From Ecdyonurus torrentis (lineage: Eukaryota; Arthropoda; Insecta; Ephemeroptera; Heptageniidae): a stretch of 64,000 bases of DNA. This document shows, one piece after another, positions 30,863 through 41,865 of this stretch. A program made the position numbers and the translations under genes. The notes under the pieces were generated by a model. The model searched no databases and was not told the origin of the DNA. It saw only the letters and a list, made by a program, of their open reading frames with translations. How positions within the stretch are numbered: the stretch's first letter is position 1; the number at the start of each line of letters is the position of its first letter. Location of the stretch: positions 11,725,313 through 11,789,312 of the forward strand of contig OX439136.1 in the NCBI GenBank assembly GCA_949318235.1, written 5' to 3'.

Positions 30863-31376
30863 TATAAGTGAATAAAATGACAGAATTAAATGTCATTTTA
30901 CAATAAGTTTTTTAAGACGTTATTTCTGAGACAACGTAAAGATATTTTTCTTAAACAAAGTCATCATTTATCATCTTCATTACACGTTTCTTACTTTTCT
31001 CCTTATCGTTTTCAATATAAAATGGATGTGATCATGTTGGGTCCTTTTATATCGTATACGTTAGCATTGCGAAATCATATTTTTAGCATTTTAGGGGCCA
31101 GAAATTTTTAATTAAAAGATAATTAGAGAATTTTTAAGTTAATAGAACATTTTTAAAGATTTTCATCATCATACAAGCTATTCTAAAAAAAATATTTTAA
31201 ACAATAATACAAATATTGTATCATCTTAAAATTTTGAAAAATCACGTATGCATACATCAATAATTAAAACTAATAATAATATATGCAAACGAAACACTTT
31301 TGTATTAATATGTTACTTTTCAAAATATTTAGAACCTAAATTAAATCACTAAAAGGATTCAACCTAAAAATTGTTA

Positions 31377-31425
<49 letters not shown>

Positions 31426-31979
31426 TTTAATGGTTTGTTGACACGAAAGAATATTTTGCACATTTTGTATGCAATAATTATATTGTATTGCATAAAAATG
31501 TCATGATGCGGTTTTCAATGGAGGTTACATGCGATCAAATTTAATGCAAATTAAGAATACTACACCGTAAGAAAACATCACTTTTTACTTAAACCATTGA
31601 ACTTAACCTAGAATGTTAGAATGTTCTTTTTTTTTTAATTATTGCACAATTGCAAAAACTATAAAATTAGAAGTCTATTAATTTGTGTTGATTTTTATAG
31701 TATCAAGGTAAAAAAAAAAAAAAAAAAAAAAAAACGTTTTGAAATCCTTTTTTCCCCCCTTATTAATGAAAAGTAGCAGAATATTTTTTATATACTTTTA
31801 TTTTTAAATTATGAGTTTAAGCCTTAGGCAAACATGAATTTTCAATATTGAAAGTCAAAATCACATTTAGATTCTATAAGGATAATGTAATTTAAATTAT
31901 ATTATTAACTTCATTGTGATTAAGAAAGATAATAATTTGTTGGATGAAATATAATGTTAATAACCCTTAATAATCATTA
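29831..31979. other. AT-rich intergenic region
   Basis: No gene supported. Holds a C-rich patch (29878-29890), an (AT)n run near 30130-30160, and A tracts of 44 (30817-30860) and 43 (31380-31422). Short open frames here have no coding character. Confidence 0.6.
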
Positions 31980-31984
31980 AATCG

Positions 31985-32060
31985 TTTCAGATTTTTCTTT
32001 CTTTACAATTTTTTTTGTCAAATCCCGCAGTACCTGATTTTTCGCCTTAAAGACAATGCA
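31985..32060 (-). repeat. Fragment of repeat R4
   Basis: On the minus strand, AAGGCGAAAAATCAGGTACT and the following TTGACAAAAAAAATTG and AAAGAAAGAAAAATCTGAAA match the start of the 340-bp sequence inserted in MITE-A at 37626-37962. Shows that the insert is itself a dispersed repeat. Confidence 0.6.
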
Positions 32061-32403
32061 CGCACCATAATACACATACACATATTAAGACACCATAATA
32101 ATTACATCATAATAGTAATAATTTATTTTATACACTAAAAATATATGTGCAAGTTATTAAATTTCATAATTTGCCGGTTGTCGAAAAAATAATAATAAGT
32201 ATTATATAGGAAAATAAAAATTATTATTTACTTGAAAATGAACTTTTATAAAATTCAAAAAAAGAACGCAAGTAACAATGAAATCGTTTTAATTATAATA
32301 TTTCTAAATAGGAAATAAAAATTCAAAACACAAACTGTTTGAAATAATTAATATATTTAATTATAGCTAGACTTTTAGAGATAAAAATCATAAGTTCCCA
32401 TGC

Positions 32404-32435
<32 letters not shown>

Positions 32436-32611
32436 CCAAAATAGAAACTTTCTCTAAATTTCTTGTTTAATTTTCAGTGTATTAGTTAGATTAGAAGATG
32501 CTGGTTAGGTAACTGATTGCAACTTATGGGAGGTTAGTTTTTTGTTACTTTTTTATGTTATCTTAAGAACTATTTCATGCTTCAAGACACTTTAATATAT
32601 GCTTTAATATA

Positions 32612-32665
32612 GGGCGGTTGCACTCATTGCAAAAGATTGTGCTTGACGCCATGTGTGAGCAAAAT
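32612..32665 (-). repeat. MITE-A terminal fragment
   Basis: AGGGCGGTTGCACTCATTGC followed by GACGCCATGTGTGAGCA matches the GGGTGGTTGCG...CGACGCCATATGTGAGCA end seen at 42517 and 49873. The rest of the element is missing. Confidence 0.5.
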
Positions 32666-33820
32666 ACATAATTATAGTCACGAACCAAAATTATATTGAA
32701 AAATAATTATCCAATTGAACCATGGCATTTGACTAAGATCTACGAGCTTCGGTTGCCGGATCTACATAATTTATTTGTATGGTTGCTACCAATCTCGTTA
32801 CCAAAATTAAATTTAATATTTATGGTATTACAGGATTTTATGACCCTAGTCAAAAAAGGATCAGAGATATTTTTTATGTACACATGATTTTATTAGCCTC
32901 GAAAACAAAGGAATCGATTCCAATCTTATTGAAATATTTTAATTTTAAATTTCTGCGTAATTTTCAGAGTCACTCAACCCTTTTTAAGGGTTAAGGAGCA
33001 ACCAGGTGTAAATTCAATTATTACCATTATTATTATTTTTTACCCCCGACGGGAAATTTGACTAAAAAATAGTCTCTAATACTAATTTAACATGGGCGAG
33101 CCCCCTAAAAAAGTGACTTTTGCGTTCATATATATATTCCACATTGAAGGAATACTTAATAAATGTTAAATTAGAATTATTTAAAATTATGTGGGGGTAA
33201 AAGACGTAAACAAAAAGTTTATACATGTATACGTATATATTATTTTTGTTAATTTAAAAATAATTATGCAAAAATGACATATTTCAGCCGGAGAGAAAAT
33301 ACTGTAGTTTTAAACACTCGAATAATTTCCTCACAAAGTAATTTTTTGAAATAATAATTATAACAAGTTAAAATCCAAAAATATGATTTTTTTTTTTTCC
33401 TATGCTGGATATTATGTATTTATTCAAACAATACGATAGCGCGCAATACCACGCATCTAATTTATAATACGATAAACCTTTCATATAAAATACCTACAAA
33501 ACTGTAAATGTTAAGGCTAGCTAAGGTTTACTACGAAATGATATTATGACGACATAAAAATTTTATCACTACAAAAATATGTTTCTACGCAAAAATTTCC
33601 CATCATCCATCAATATAGTTTTATACCATAGTTTGACCTCAAATTTGCAATAATAAGCTAATGAAACACCTAACAACATTATTTTCTTATCGAAAAGGAA
33701 TAAATATATTGTCATTTTTAGTCCCTGACTTTTTAAATAAATGTATTTCAATGTCGTAAATTTAAACCACGTTTTTGTGTGGCTCTTAGAAGACCAAAAA
33801 TATGTCTCTTTTGTCAAAAC

Positions 33821-34307
33821 GCAGTCTTGGGTTCGATTATCGTAAATACGATAACGATAATATAACGATATTCGATTATCGAAACGTTATAGTTTAACAG
33901 TTTTATAAAATTTATTGTTATCGATATACAGTACATTAACAAAAAATTGACGATATTATCGTCACACCTATAACGATACTTTGTGTTCAAAAAATAAGAA
34001 AAAATACACACAAAAGTAAGAAAAGTGCGCAGAAAATAAGAAAATATTATCACAAATATAAAAAGTATAATATCAATGAGGCAGTTTATCATTATAAGTA
34101 TAGTACAGTCATGCAGCAAGAATTTAAACTATTTATTTCAATAAAAAATTGCATTATGATTTATAATTATTGTTATCAAAAAACTATCGATATAGTATCG
34201 TTATATCGTGGGTGACATTTTTTAAGGTAACGATATCGTTATAGTGTGGTCCTAGAATTTAGTAACATTATCGTTATAGAAATTTTGGGTATCAAACCCA
34301 AGATTGC
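33821..34307. mobile_element. Inverted-repeat element rich in AACGATA words
   Basis: Left end GCAGTCTTGGGTTCGAT, right end ATCAAACCCAAGATTGC: about 15 of 17 pair. Flanks CAAAACG and AAAAACG could be an imperfect target duplication. The interior repeats ATAACGATA/TATCGTTAT words on both strands many times. No transposase frame. Superfamily not assignable by eye. Confidence 0.6.
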
Positions 34308-34573
34308 AAAAACGTTTTCTTACTGTCACGAACCCTCTACCCACTCTAGAATGCTTTAAATAGCTCTAAAAAAACGGCTAAATTCAAGGGCGTTTTATGG
34401 TCCAATTTTCATAGTTTTATCTAAAAAAAAAAAAAAAAAATCCCATTTTTTCGATCTTTCATTGAATGATCTATCCACTGTATTGTATACTGGAACTGAA
34501 TCATTATAAATTTTATTTAAGACACATGCAGAGCATTTTTAACCTTTATTTTAACTTTAAATATTTAATTACG

Positions 34574-34798
34574 CACTGAAAAAAATAAAAACGTAATAAC
34601 TATAATAGCTTAATGCAGCAACATTTATGCAAAACAACATAATTTATGCTATATTGTACTGATTATAAAATAACACAGCATAATAGTGAAGAATTCAGCA
34701 TGATTAATTATGTCATTACAAAATAGCAAGCAATATTTGTGTTCTATAATATAGCAATTATTCAATGCAGCATACATTATGTAATTAATTTTTTTCGT
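34574..34798. mobile_element. MITE-C copy
   Basis: Begins GCACTGAAAAAAATAAAAACG and ends CATTATGTAATTAATTTTTTT. It is rich in AGCATAA/TTATGCT words shared with about 48957-49258, 40860-41060 and 63600-63815. No ORF. Its right end touches the foldback element. Confidence 0.55.
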
Positions 34799-35310
34799 AT
34801 ATATATGTCAGCATCAAAACCCGAAATTGACCCAAACTAGGTATTTTTGCTCATTTCGGTTTTTGGTTCGTCACTTTTTGCCAAAACCCGGAATGCCACT
34901 TTATTTCGGCTTTTGGTCACGAAATTTTGATCCATACTAGTTTTGAGCATTTTGCAAAAAGCAAAACCCGGTGTAAACATTTATATCTAGTTTTGGTCTT
35001 TGAATTTTGACCAGAACTAGTTGTGGTCAAAATAGAAAAATCAAAACCCGAAAAATGAACATATCTCAACTCAGAATTTTATGCAATGATAAAAGACTAT
35101 GATTATATTATAAATGCACGATGTTTTGGTATTATAATTGAGGTGTTGAAACAATATATTTTATTATTTTACTTGAAATGCAAAATATATGGCCTGAAAG
35201 ATTAATTTGATTAGAATGCGCTGACCATAATCTCTAAATCTTATGGCTATATATAGATACGGAATATAAATTGAGACAATACGAAAAATAAACTTACTGT
35301 TTGACCTAGC

Positions 35311-35445
35311 AATGGACCACTTGCAATGAGCGTACTTTTTAAATTAATTTGAAATTTTCTTAATGCATTTCTTACAAAAAAAAAATTTAAAAATCATTTT
35401 CCCTTTTTGCAACAATTACAAACATTTTATTGCAAGTGGTCCATT
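35311..35445. repeat. Nested hairpin inside the foldback element
   Basis: AATGGACCACTTGCAAT (35311-35327) and its exact inverse ATTGCAAGTGGTCCATT (35429-35445) enclose 101 bp. May be an independent short insertion or the ends of an internal element. Confidence 0.65.
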
Positions 35446-35849
35446 CAGTAATGGAAGTAATAGAGTATATTATTATTATTTTAAGGGGCTACTTACGATT
35501 AAATGTAAATTAAGAGCTAATCCATTAAACCACTAACCAAATGTTCACTTATAATTTGCGCACCAACAATATACGTGTGTTGTGAACTTTTTAAATTCAA
35601 ACACTTTCTTATCCTCTTTCTAACGAATATTATGCAGTTATAAACCATGTTTTCAGCACAGAGACAAACAGTCAACTGAATATACGCACAAGAAATATTT
35701 AAAAATAAATCGTTATCACTGGATAAAGTAAGGTGGACTTGAACTTTGAACCAATATGAGGGAAATTAGTCATAAGTCATAATAATATCACTCTTATTAT
35801 TGTAAATTAAAATAAATATTTTTACTTTTTATATTTAACGGGTCGTGAT

Positions 35850-35853
<4 letters not shown>

Positions 35854-35928
<75 letters not shown>
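35854..35928. repeat. (CT)n microsatellite, 75 bp
   Basis: Perfect CT dinucleotide run inside the foldback element. Similar CT runs occur near 4250 and at 56671-56738. Confidence 0.95.
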
Positions 35929-35933
<5 letters not shown>

Positions 35934-36221
35934 ATATCAAATAATTGAGTTGAGAAATGTTCATTTTTCGGGTTTTGATTTTTCTATTTTGACCACAACT
36001 AGTTCTGGTTAAAATTCAAAGACCAAAACTAGATATAAATGTTTACACCGGGTTTTGCTTTTTGCGAAATGCTCAAAACTAGTATGGATCAAAATTTCGT
36101 GACCAAAAGCCGAAATAAAGTGGCATTCCGGGTTTTGGCAAAAAGCGACGAACCAAAAGCCGAAATGAGCAAAAATACCTAGTTTGGGTCAATTTCGGGT
36201 TTTGATGCTAACATATATATA

Positions 36222-36639
36222 TTTTTTTTTTTTTTTTTTTTTTTTTTGCCACTATACTTCCATTCTCCTTACAATCAAGATGCACTGAATGCACTTGTTG
36301 AAGGTTATTTATGGAATTGTCAATTTCCTCAGAATGCTATAGCATTCGAGTACGGGGGAGATAGGAGGTAGGATGAAGGGTTGAAGGGAAGGTTTGGCGG
36401 CTGTGGCCTAATGGGAACTGTCTCGGTATTTACCTACCCGTCCAAGGGAACCATAGAAACCTTGGAGAAGACAGCCGATACTGGTCAGTTACCTGAACAG
36501 TATCTCCCGAATGCTCCAAAGCGCGTGCAGTCAGCGTAAATGCCACCACTTCTCAGGATAAGCCACGCCCTCCCCAGGTGGGAAGCGAACCGTGGATCTC
36601 CCGAGCAGTAGGCAGCAACGCTAACCACTACACCTTGGG

Positions 36640-36640
<1 letters not shown>
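36222..36640 (-). mobile_element. tRNA-derived SINE with poly(A) tail
   Basis: On the minus strand the head reads GCCCAAGGTGTAGTGGTTAG (A-box region) and, about 35 nt later, ACGGTTCGCTTCCCACC (B box): a tRNA-like pol III promoter. A 300-nt non-tRNA body follows, ending in 26 A (T run at 36222-36247). ATATATAT flanks both sides and may be the target duplication. SINEs are moved by LINE enzymes in trans. The tail abuts the foldback arm, so it inserted at that boundary. Confidence 0.8.
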
Positions 36641-36699
<59 letters not shown>

Positions 36700-36707
36700 T
36701 ATATAAT
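36641..36707. repeat. (AT)n microsatellite next to the SINE head
   Basis: Nearly pure AT repeat of 67 bp directly at the 5' end of the SINE. The insertion probably used or created this run. Confidence 0.9.
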
Positions 36708-36709
36708 AT

Positions 36710-36764
36710 GGACCAGTATGGGAAAATAACCCATTTTGTAAGTTTAAAAATACTTAGCAATATA
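36710..36764 (-). repeat. MITE-A internal fragment
   Basis: GGACCAGTATGGGAAAATAA, CCCATTTTGTAAG and TTTAAAAATACTTAGCAAT match the same internal block at 41202-41256 closely and other MITE-A copies more loosely. Confidence 0.6.
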
Positions 36765-37411
36765 ACAAATATATTTCATAAAATATTAAAAAAAAAATTT
36801 AACGGTAATATTTGCAAAAATAATAATAGAGCTGTCAAGCGTCAACAAATAAAATTTTAATAATGTTGTTTCTTAATTTTTAAACAATTTAATTAAGAAA
36901 TTAACTTTGATTTTTTTTTATAAAAGTTGCATAAAGCTAAAGGAGTACGGCCTCCCACATTTTTTTCCTTTTTGAACAGTGAAAGTTTATATATATGGGA
37001 CTTGGTGATTTTAAATAAATATATATAAAAAACTTAAATTATGAAAGGTTAAGGTTAAAACAATATGTTTTATTTTCTTATGTGACCCTATATAGAAAAT
37101 ACTATATTTGCGCACACAAATATAATTATATTAAAAGAATATACACAAGAATAATTGCCTTTTTTTTTTTTAGAAAGAGAAATATATTTGTACTGACCCA
37201 GGCAGTTCATAGAAACTTAAAATGTTACAAGTAGTATTGGTCTGTCAAACTGATATTAAAAATTAAAACAATAATAGAGGCAACACTAATCAATAATTTT
37301 TACTAATCAATTATTTACACATTTTTGCTAAGTTTTAAAATGAAGGTCCAATATAACAAAAATATGGAGTGTTTTAATTTATATTAATTAACTTTGAAGT
37401 GAATATTGTTA

Positions 37412-38050
37412 AGGGTGTATACGCATGACATCATACTAAATGCGCTTCGACGCCATAGTGGAGCAATGAATAACATTACTTAGCATAGGACAAACGTCGT
37501 TTTTTGTTATTTTCTTTTGAAACTATCTTGATTTTTATGTTATGAATATTTTTCTTGTATGCTTGGAACCCTAACTCAACCTGCTGATAATAGCAACATT
37601 GCTCTGAAAAATATTGCCAAGTATATTTAAGGCGGGAAATCAGGTACTACGGAATTTGACTAAAAAATTGTAAAGAAAGAAAAATCTGAAATTTTGCACA
37701 GTGATACATTAGGATAAGATATCTTCAAAGATTTAAAAATTTTGGGGGGTTACCATGCTAGATTTTAATTTATGATTTTTTTGAAATTCGAGTCCCATAA
37801 GAGCCCATGTTAATTTCAATATCTCTTGATAGTCACGGGTTCTGAAAATTTTATCATATAGGTAGCGGTTACTATTAACTTTTAAATCATGGCATCAAAA
37901 AGTTTCGATGTTTTCTTTTTAGATTTTGAGATACTAGCCATCTACGTATGTACAACCCTTAAACTGGCAAAATGTGTAATTTTCCCATACCGGCCCATGT
38001 TAGTTAGTGATCCAACATGGTGTTGAAGTTTATATGAATGCATACACTCT
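37412..38050 (+). mobile_element. MITE-A copy interrupted by repeat R4
   Basis: Left end AGGGTGTATACGCATGACATC, right end GAATGCATACACTCT. About 340 bp (37626-37962) in the middle is foreign to the other copies; its start, AAGGCGGGAAATCAGGTACT, recurs inverted at 31985-32060. After it the MITE resumes with TTAAACTGGCAAAATGTG. This is a nested insertion that dates R4 after MITE-A. Confidence 0.7.
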
Positions 38051-38795
38051 ATAAATGTAATAAATAGAATGCGCGTTACTATCGTGTTCGTAAGCATTGC
38101 CGTGCATGAGTTCTTGCACCATTGTTTTATATTATGTTTTATTATATAACTATTTATATTGTTAAAACCAGACTTGCACCCAATACATTACTATAGAATA
38201 GAACACAGTACAAAGAATTTAATTTATTACAATAAAAATTAACAGACATGCATGCATCACATATATAAAAGAGAAATTAAAATTTTTTTATTACAATTAT
38301 TATTATTTATTTTCTCATTGAATAATAATTGTATTGTACTTGTGTGTGTTATTGTATTGTTTTTATATTTTTTTTGAAGCTTTGTGGAGGAAAAGATGTT
38401 TCAATTCATAATGCATAAAAATGAAACAATATATAATACAGCATACACACAGTATAAAATGTGTGTATTTGTCTACGTGTTTTTTTTTTTTTTTTTTTTT
38501 TTTTTTTCTGTAAAATGTAAATTTAGTTGCTAACCATTAACATTATTGAAAGCTTGTGATGAAAGTCTGAAAGTCAATAACAACAACAAAAAAAGAACAC
38601 TATAGTTCACACTTCCAAATAAAACTTTGTTGACATAACATTTATCAATGCAAAAATGTCTTGAAATATTGTCAATGCCAAAATTGTGTGCCAACACATT
38701 TTTTTATTTTTTATTTAGTGTAAATTATCCTTTAAGATTAAATGATTTTTTGCAATTCAGCATTTTATGTTTTTATGGTTGCAAAGTTTAGAGAT

Positions 38796-39026
38796 CACGT
38801 AAAGCACCAGATTTAAGATAAAAACATTTGAGTTATTATAAGGAGTTAAATTAATGAATTTTAGCAAATTATTATAAAACAATAGCTAATTTAAGTTTTG
38901 TTGTTGTTATTGTTTTGCTATTTTAAGTTAAATTAGCTATTATTATTACTTTGCTAAAATGCAATAATTTTAGCTACTCATAATAACTATTAAGATTCGT
39001 ATAACTGAAGTAATGTACCTTTTTTA
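38796..39026. mobile_element. MITE-B palindromic element, copy 2
   Basis: Arms include GAATTTTAGCAAATTATTA and TACTTTGCTAAAATGCAAT, with an inner ATAGCTAATTTAA / TTAAATTAGCTAT pair. Ends are degenerate (AAAGCACCAG; AATGTACCTTTTTT). Same layout as 27880-28134 and 43428-43734. Confidence 0.65.
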
Positions 39027-39466
39027 GAGATGTAATTGTAGATACTATAAGTTATGTTGCAATCAGTAATGAATAAATTTGGCTAAAATAGGATAATATA
39101 ATTAATGTTAATTTTTGTATGTAAGTACTTAACTTAACAAATAATTGTTTTAATAATTTGTGAGCTTTCATTTTTTCCCGTGATCATATGTTTATTATTA
39201 TTATTAATATTATGTTTTATTTATGACATAACCAATTACCATCACTGAATTTGCAGAACAAGTAAATTTTGTATAAAGCACAGTTAGTATAATGACAAAC
39301 TTAAAGCAAAATACAAAGGTATAAAAGTACTAAAACTAAGATTTGAAGTTTTCTGCAAGGAAATAAGAAATTACGTAGTAATTTTTATAGCATGAATGTT
39401 GCAAAATTTAAACAGTATACGTAAATACTTATGCTGTAATTACTATACACAGAAAAAATATATATA

Positions 39467-40387
39467 CGAGGGTCATTCCAAAAGTTCGCGACCTCGCATA
39501 TAGATTGCATGCACATGTGCAAATTTTTTTTTGTCACATTATTAGCTGTTCTTTGGTTGTTTGTATTTCAAATTTCAAGTCTCTAGCATAATTTTTTATT
39601 TTTTGGTGGCGACTTTTGTGAGACAATGTCAGGTGATATGGAAAAGTGGACCAAAACTGAGTGGACCAAATCGTGTTTCCATTGTTTTGATTGTTCTTTG
39701 GTCTCTGGGGTAACGTAGTGAACCCAAGTTTCATCACCAGTCACCAACAACGCAAAAAGTTACGTTTGTTGCGTCGCAAGATCGCTAAAGTGGACCTACA
39801 TACCCTGGCACGCTCACGTTTTTGCTCATCAGACACCCGTTTTGCGGCAGCCATCTTGCGGACAGCTTTTTCATGTAGAGATGCTTGGTTAAAATTTCAT
39901 GAACCGCTCTTAATGACATGCCTAGATCCTCAGCTATGTCGGACACCTTCAATCGTCGATTTTCAAGCACTTTTTTGTGTACTTTTTTAATGTTTTCTTC
40001 AGTAACAGCTGATTTGGGCCTGCCACTACGGGGGTCATCTTCAATACTCAATCTACCACGTCTAAATTCAGCTGCCCACTTCTTTGTTGTGGTATATGAT
40101 GGAGCACATTCCCCCAACGTGTTCACCAAATCCTCATGAATCTCAATCGTTCTCATTTTTTTCTGCACCAGATATTTTATGACAGTACGAGTCTCAGTTT
40201 TGGTCCACTTTTCAATATCACCTGACATTGTCCCACAAAAGTCGCCACCAAAAAATAACAAATTATGCTAGAGACTTGAAATTTGAAATACAAACCACGA
40301 AAGAACAGCTGATGATGTGACAAAAAAAATTTTGCGCATGCGCATGCCATCTATATGCGAGGTCGTGAACTTTTGGAATGACCCTCG
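39467..40387 (-). mobile_element. Defective mariner with two 5' ends (195-bp inverted repeats)
   Basis: 921 bp flanked by TA (39465-39466, 40388-40389), the mariner target duplication. Ends are CGAGGGTCATTCCAAAAGTT in inverted orientation. Unlike normal mariners (TIRs of about 30 bp), homology extends 195 bp inward (39467-39661 against 40193-40387) and includes the transposase start codon on both sides. The element therefore carries two 5' ends and no 3' end. The junction near 39661 shows a repeated GTGGACCAAA, suggesting microhomology-mediated repair. It lies next to a MITE-C fragment, into which it may have inserted. Confidence 0.85.
39672..40228 (-). pseudogene. mariner transposase fragment (N-terminus to first catalytic Asp)
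   Basis: From ATG at 40228 (MSGDIEKWTKTETRTVIKYL) the frame covers the paired helix-turn-helix DNA-binding region, with the GRPKSAVTEENI linker and KVSDIAEDLGMSLRAVHEIL. A frameshift near 39850 leads into a second frame (DEQKRERARVCR) and another near 39735 into VTGDETWVHYVTPETKEQ, which holds the first Asp of the mariner DD34D triad. The rest of the catalytic domain is gone, replaced by the inverted 5' end. The longest open piece is 39785-40261. It cannot encode active transposase, though a DNA-binding fragment is conceivable. Confidence 0.8.
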
Positions 40388-40436
40388 TATATGCTGCATT
40401 TATGTCATTAAAATTATAACTGACTGTACCAGAGAA

Positions 40437-40733
40437 AAACATAAGCATTTATATCACAAAAAACTTAAAGGGATTTACATAAATAACTTTAGTTTGTGTC
40501 AAAAACCAACTTTAGCTCTGTAGCAGTGATCAGAAATTTCGATTTATGCAACCCGCATAACATTTTCACACTAATTTTTGCATGTTTCTGACGTCATAAA
40601 CATGAATAGTCACTTAAATTGCAAACTTTACAGTATTTTCACGCTCTCTCGTGGAGCTACATTAACATTATTGTAAAAATTGTCAACAGTTTTGAAGATC
40701 CCATTTCGTGTTTATTCATTAAAAAGTACATGT
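40437..40733 (+). repeat. Dispersed repeat R1, copy 2
   Basis: AAAACATAAGCATTTATATC through AGTGATCAGAAATTTC, TTTATGCAACCCGCATAAC and GTTTCTGACGTCATAAACAT, parallel to 27077-27374. MITE-C sequence lies on both sides (40388-40410 and 40860-41030). Confidence 0.7.
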
Positions 40734-41200
40734 TGTTTTATGTGGTCTATGGCTTTAAACAGTTGGGTTAAATTGAGAGGTTTGTAGCCTGATTTCGCCC
40801 AATAAAAGCCGTTAATTATTATTATTTATTATTATAGGAGAAACTATGCTAAATTAGAATAAACCTTAATAATTATTATGCTAAACAAAATAATGTTTTT
40901 ACTTTATACTATGAAGTATTAGCATTATGTTGTATATTTAACTAATTGTGCTGAAAATGAGCTAGCATAATATTACGTATTTATTTTTGTCCGCGTGTAT
41001 ATGAATTTTATAGCACAAATTATGTTGCTACGAATGAGCTATACACCATAACTATCACGATCACGTATTCATTGTTTTCCTTGCATATCTACAAACACTG
41101 GTGAAAAATTGAACCCTATTGTCCTTATTTCAATGCCACTCATCGATATGGAGGCTATTATTAGTATAACGGAGTGCCTCATCGAGCATTTTATAAATAA

Positions 41201-41432
41201 CATGGACCAGTATGGGAAAATAACCCATTTTGCAAGTTTAAAAATACTTAGCAATGTTATTGAGAGCATTGAAGCTGTTAACAGGTTGAATGAATTAGGT
41301 TTTCAAATATGCACGAAAAATAATAATAATAAAATCAGTTTCTAAAGAAAATAAGCTAAAACGACATTTGTCCTAAGATAAATGTTATTCATTGCTCCAG
41401 TATGGCGTCACTGCGCATTCAGTATAACGGTC
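41201..41432 (-). mobile_element. MITE-A partial copy
   Basis: Has the internal block CCAGTATGGGAAAATAACCC, GAGAGCATTGAAGCTGTTAA, ATTCATTGCTCCAGTATGGC and CATTCAGTATAACGG. Terminal CACCC end degenerate; other end missing. Confidence 0.6.
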
Positions 41433-41739
41433 ACCCAACATAAGGAAAAAAACAACTTAAAAACTACCTATTTAGACCATTTTTTTTATAGTGAAATTGT
41501 TACATATATACAAAGTTTTTTAAGATCTAAAGAGCTAACTATTTATCGCTGAAGAAATTACGTTTATGTATACTCGCAAGTTACTGTTTATACTTTTTCA
41601 ACCAAGTTATTGGTTCTGTACTGAAGAGTTACATAATATGTAAACTGAATAATTTCTTAAATTTATGTTTTCCATGTATGAATTCATGGTATATTTTGCA
41701 ATATATGCTTTTTACCGATGGTAACGTAATCAATCATAA

Positions 41740-41865
41740 ACTAAACGGGGAGAGACGAGGGACCCCTAATTTTCTATACTTTAGCATTGCGATCCTTTAA
41801 GCAATTTCTGAGAAAAACGATTTAAATATAAAGACTTATAAATTAAAAAGACGCATACTACCCAC
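41740..41865 (+). repeat. Dispersed repeat R3, copy 2
   Basis: GGGACCCCTAATTTTCTATA, CTTTAGCATTGCGATCCTTT and AAGCAATTTCTGAGAAAAAC match 2805-2942 (GGACCCCTAATTTCCAATCT, TTTTAGCATT) and 43913-44026 (TCCTTTAGCATTGCTTTAAG). Three direct-orientation copies; no ORF. Confidence 0.5.

Larger units (their letters stand above)
34799..36221. mobile_element. Foldback-type element with 275-bp inverted arms
   Basis: The left arm (34799-35072) and right arm (35947-36221) are near-perfect inverted copies. Each arm is built of degenerate sub-repeats of about 60-70 bp with AAAACCCG and AACTAG words, as in foldback elements. The 870-bp interior has a nested hairpin and a 75-bp CT run, and no coding frame. 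Class assignment is by architecture only; no transposase is available to check. Confidence 0.75.

Noticed and set aside
36570..36640. A functional tRNA gene
   Set aside because: A and B boxes are present, but the cloverleaf is poor and a 300-nt body with poly(A) tail follows, so a SINE fits better.
40263..40448. Open frame across the mariner end
   Set aside because: Reads through the inverted repeat and flanking DNA; not a gene.
41069..41345. Two opposing frames of 66 and 78 codons
   Set aside because: They overlap a MITE-A fragment; the same words recur untranslated in other copies.
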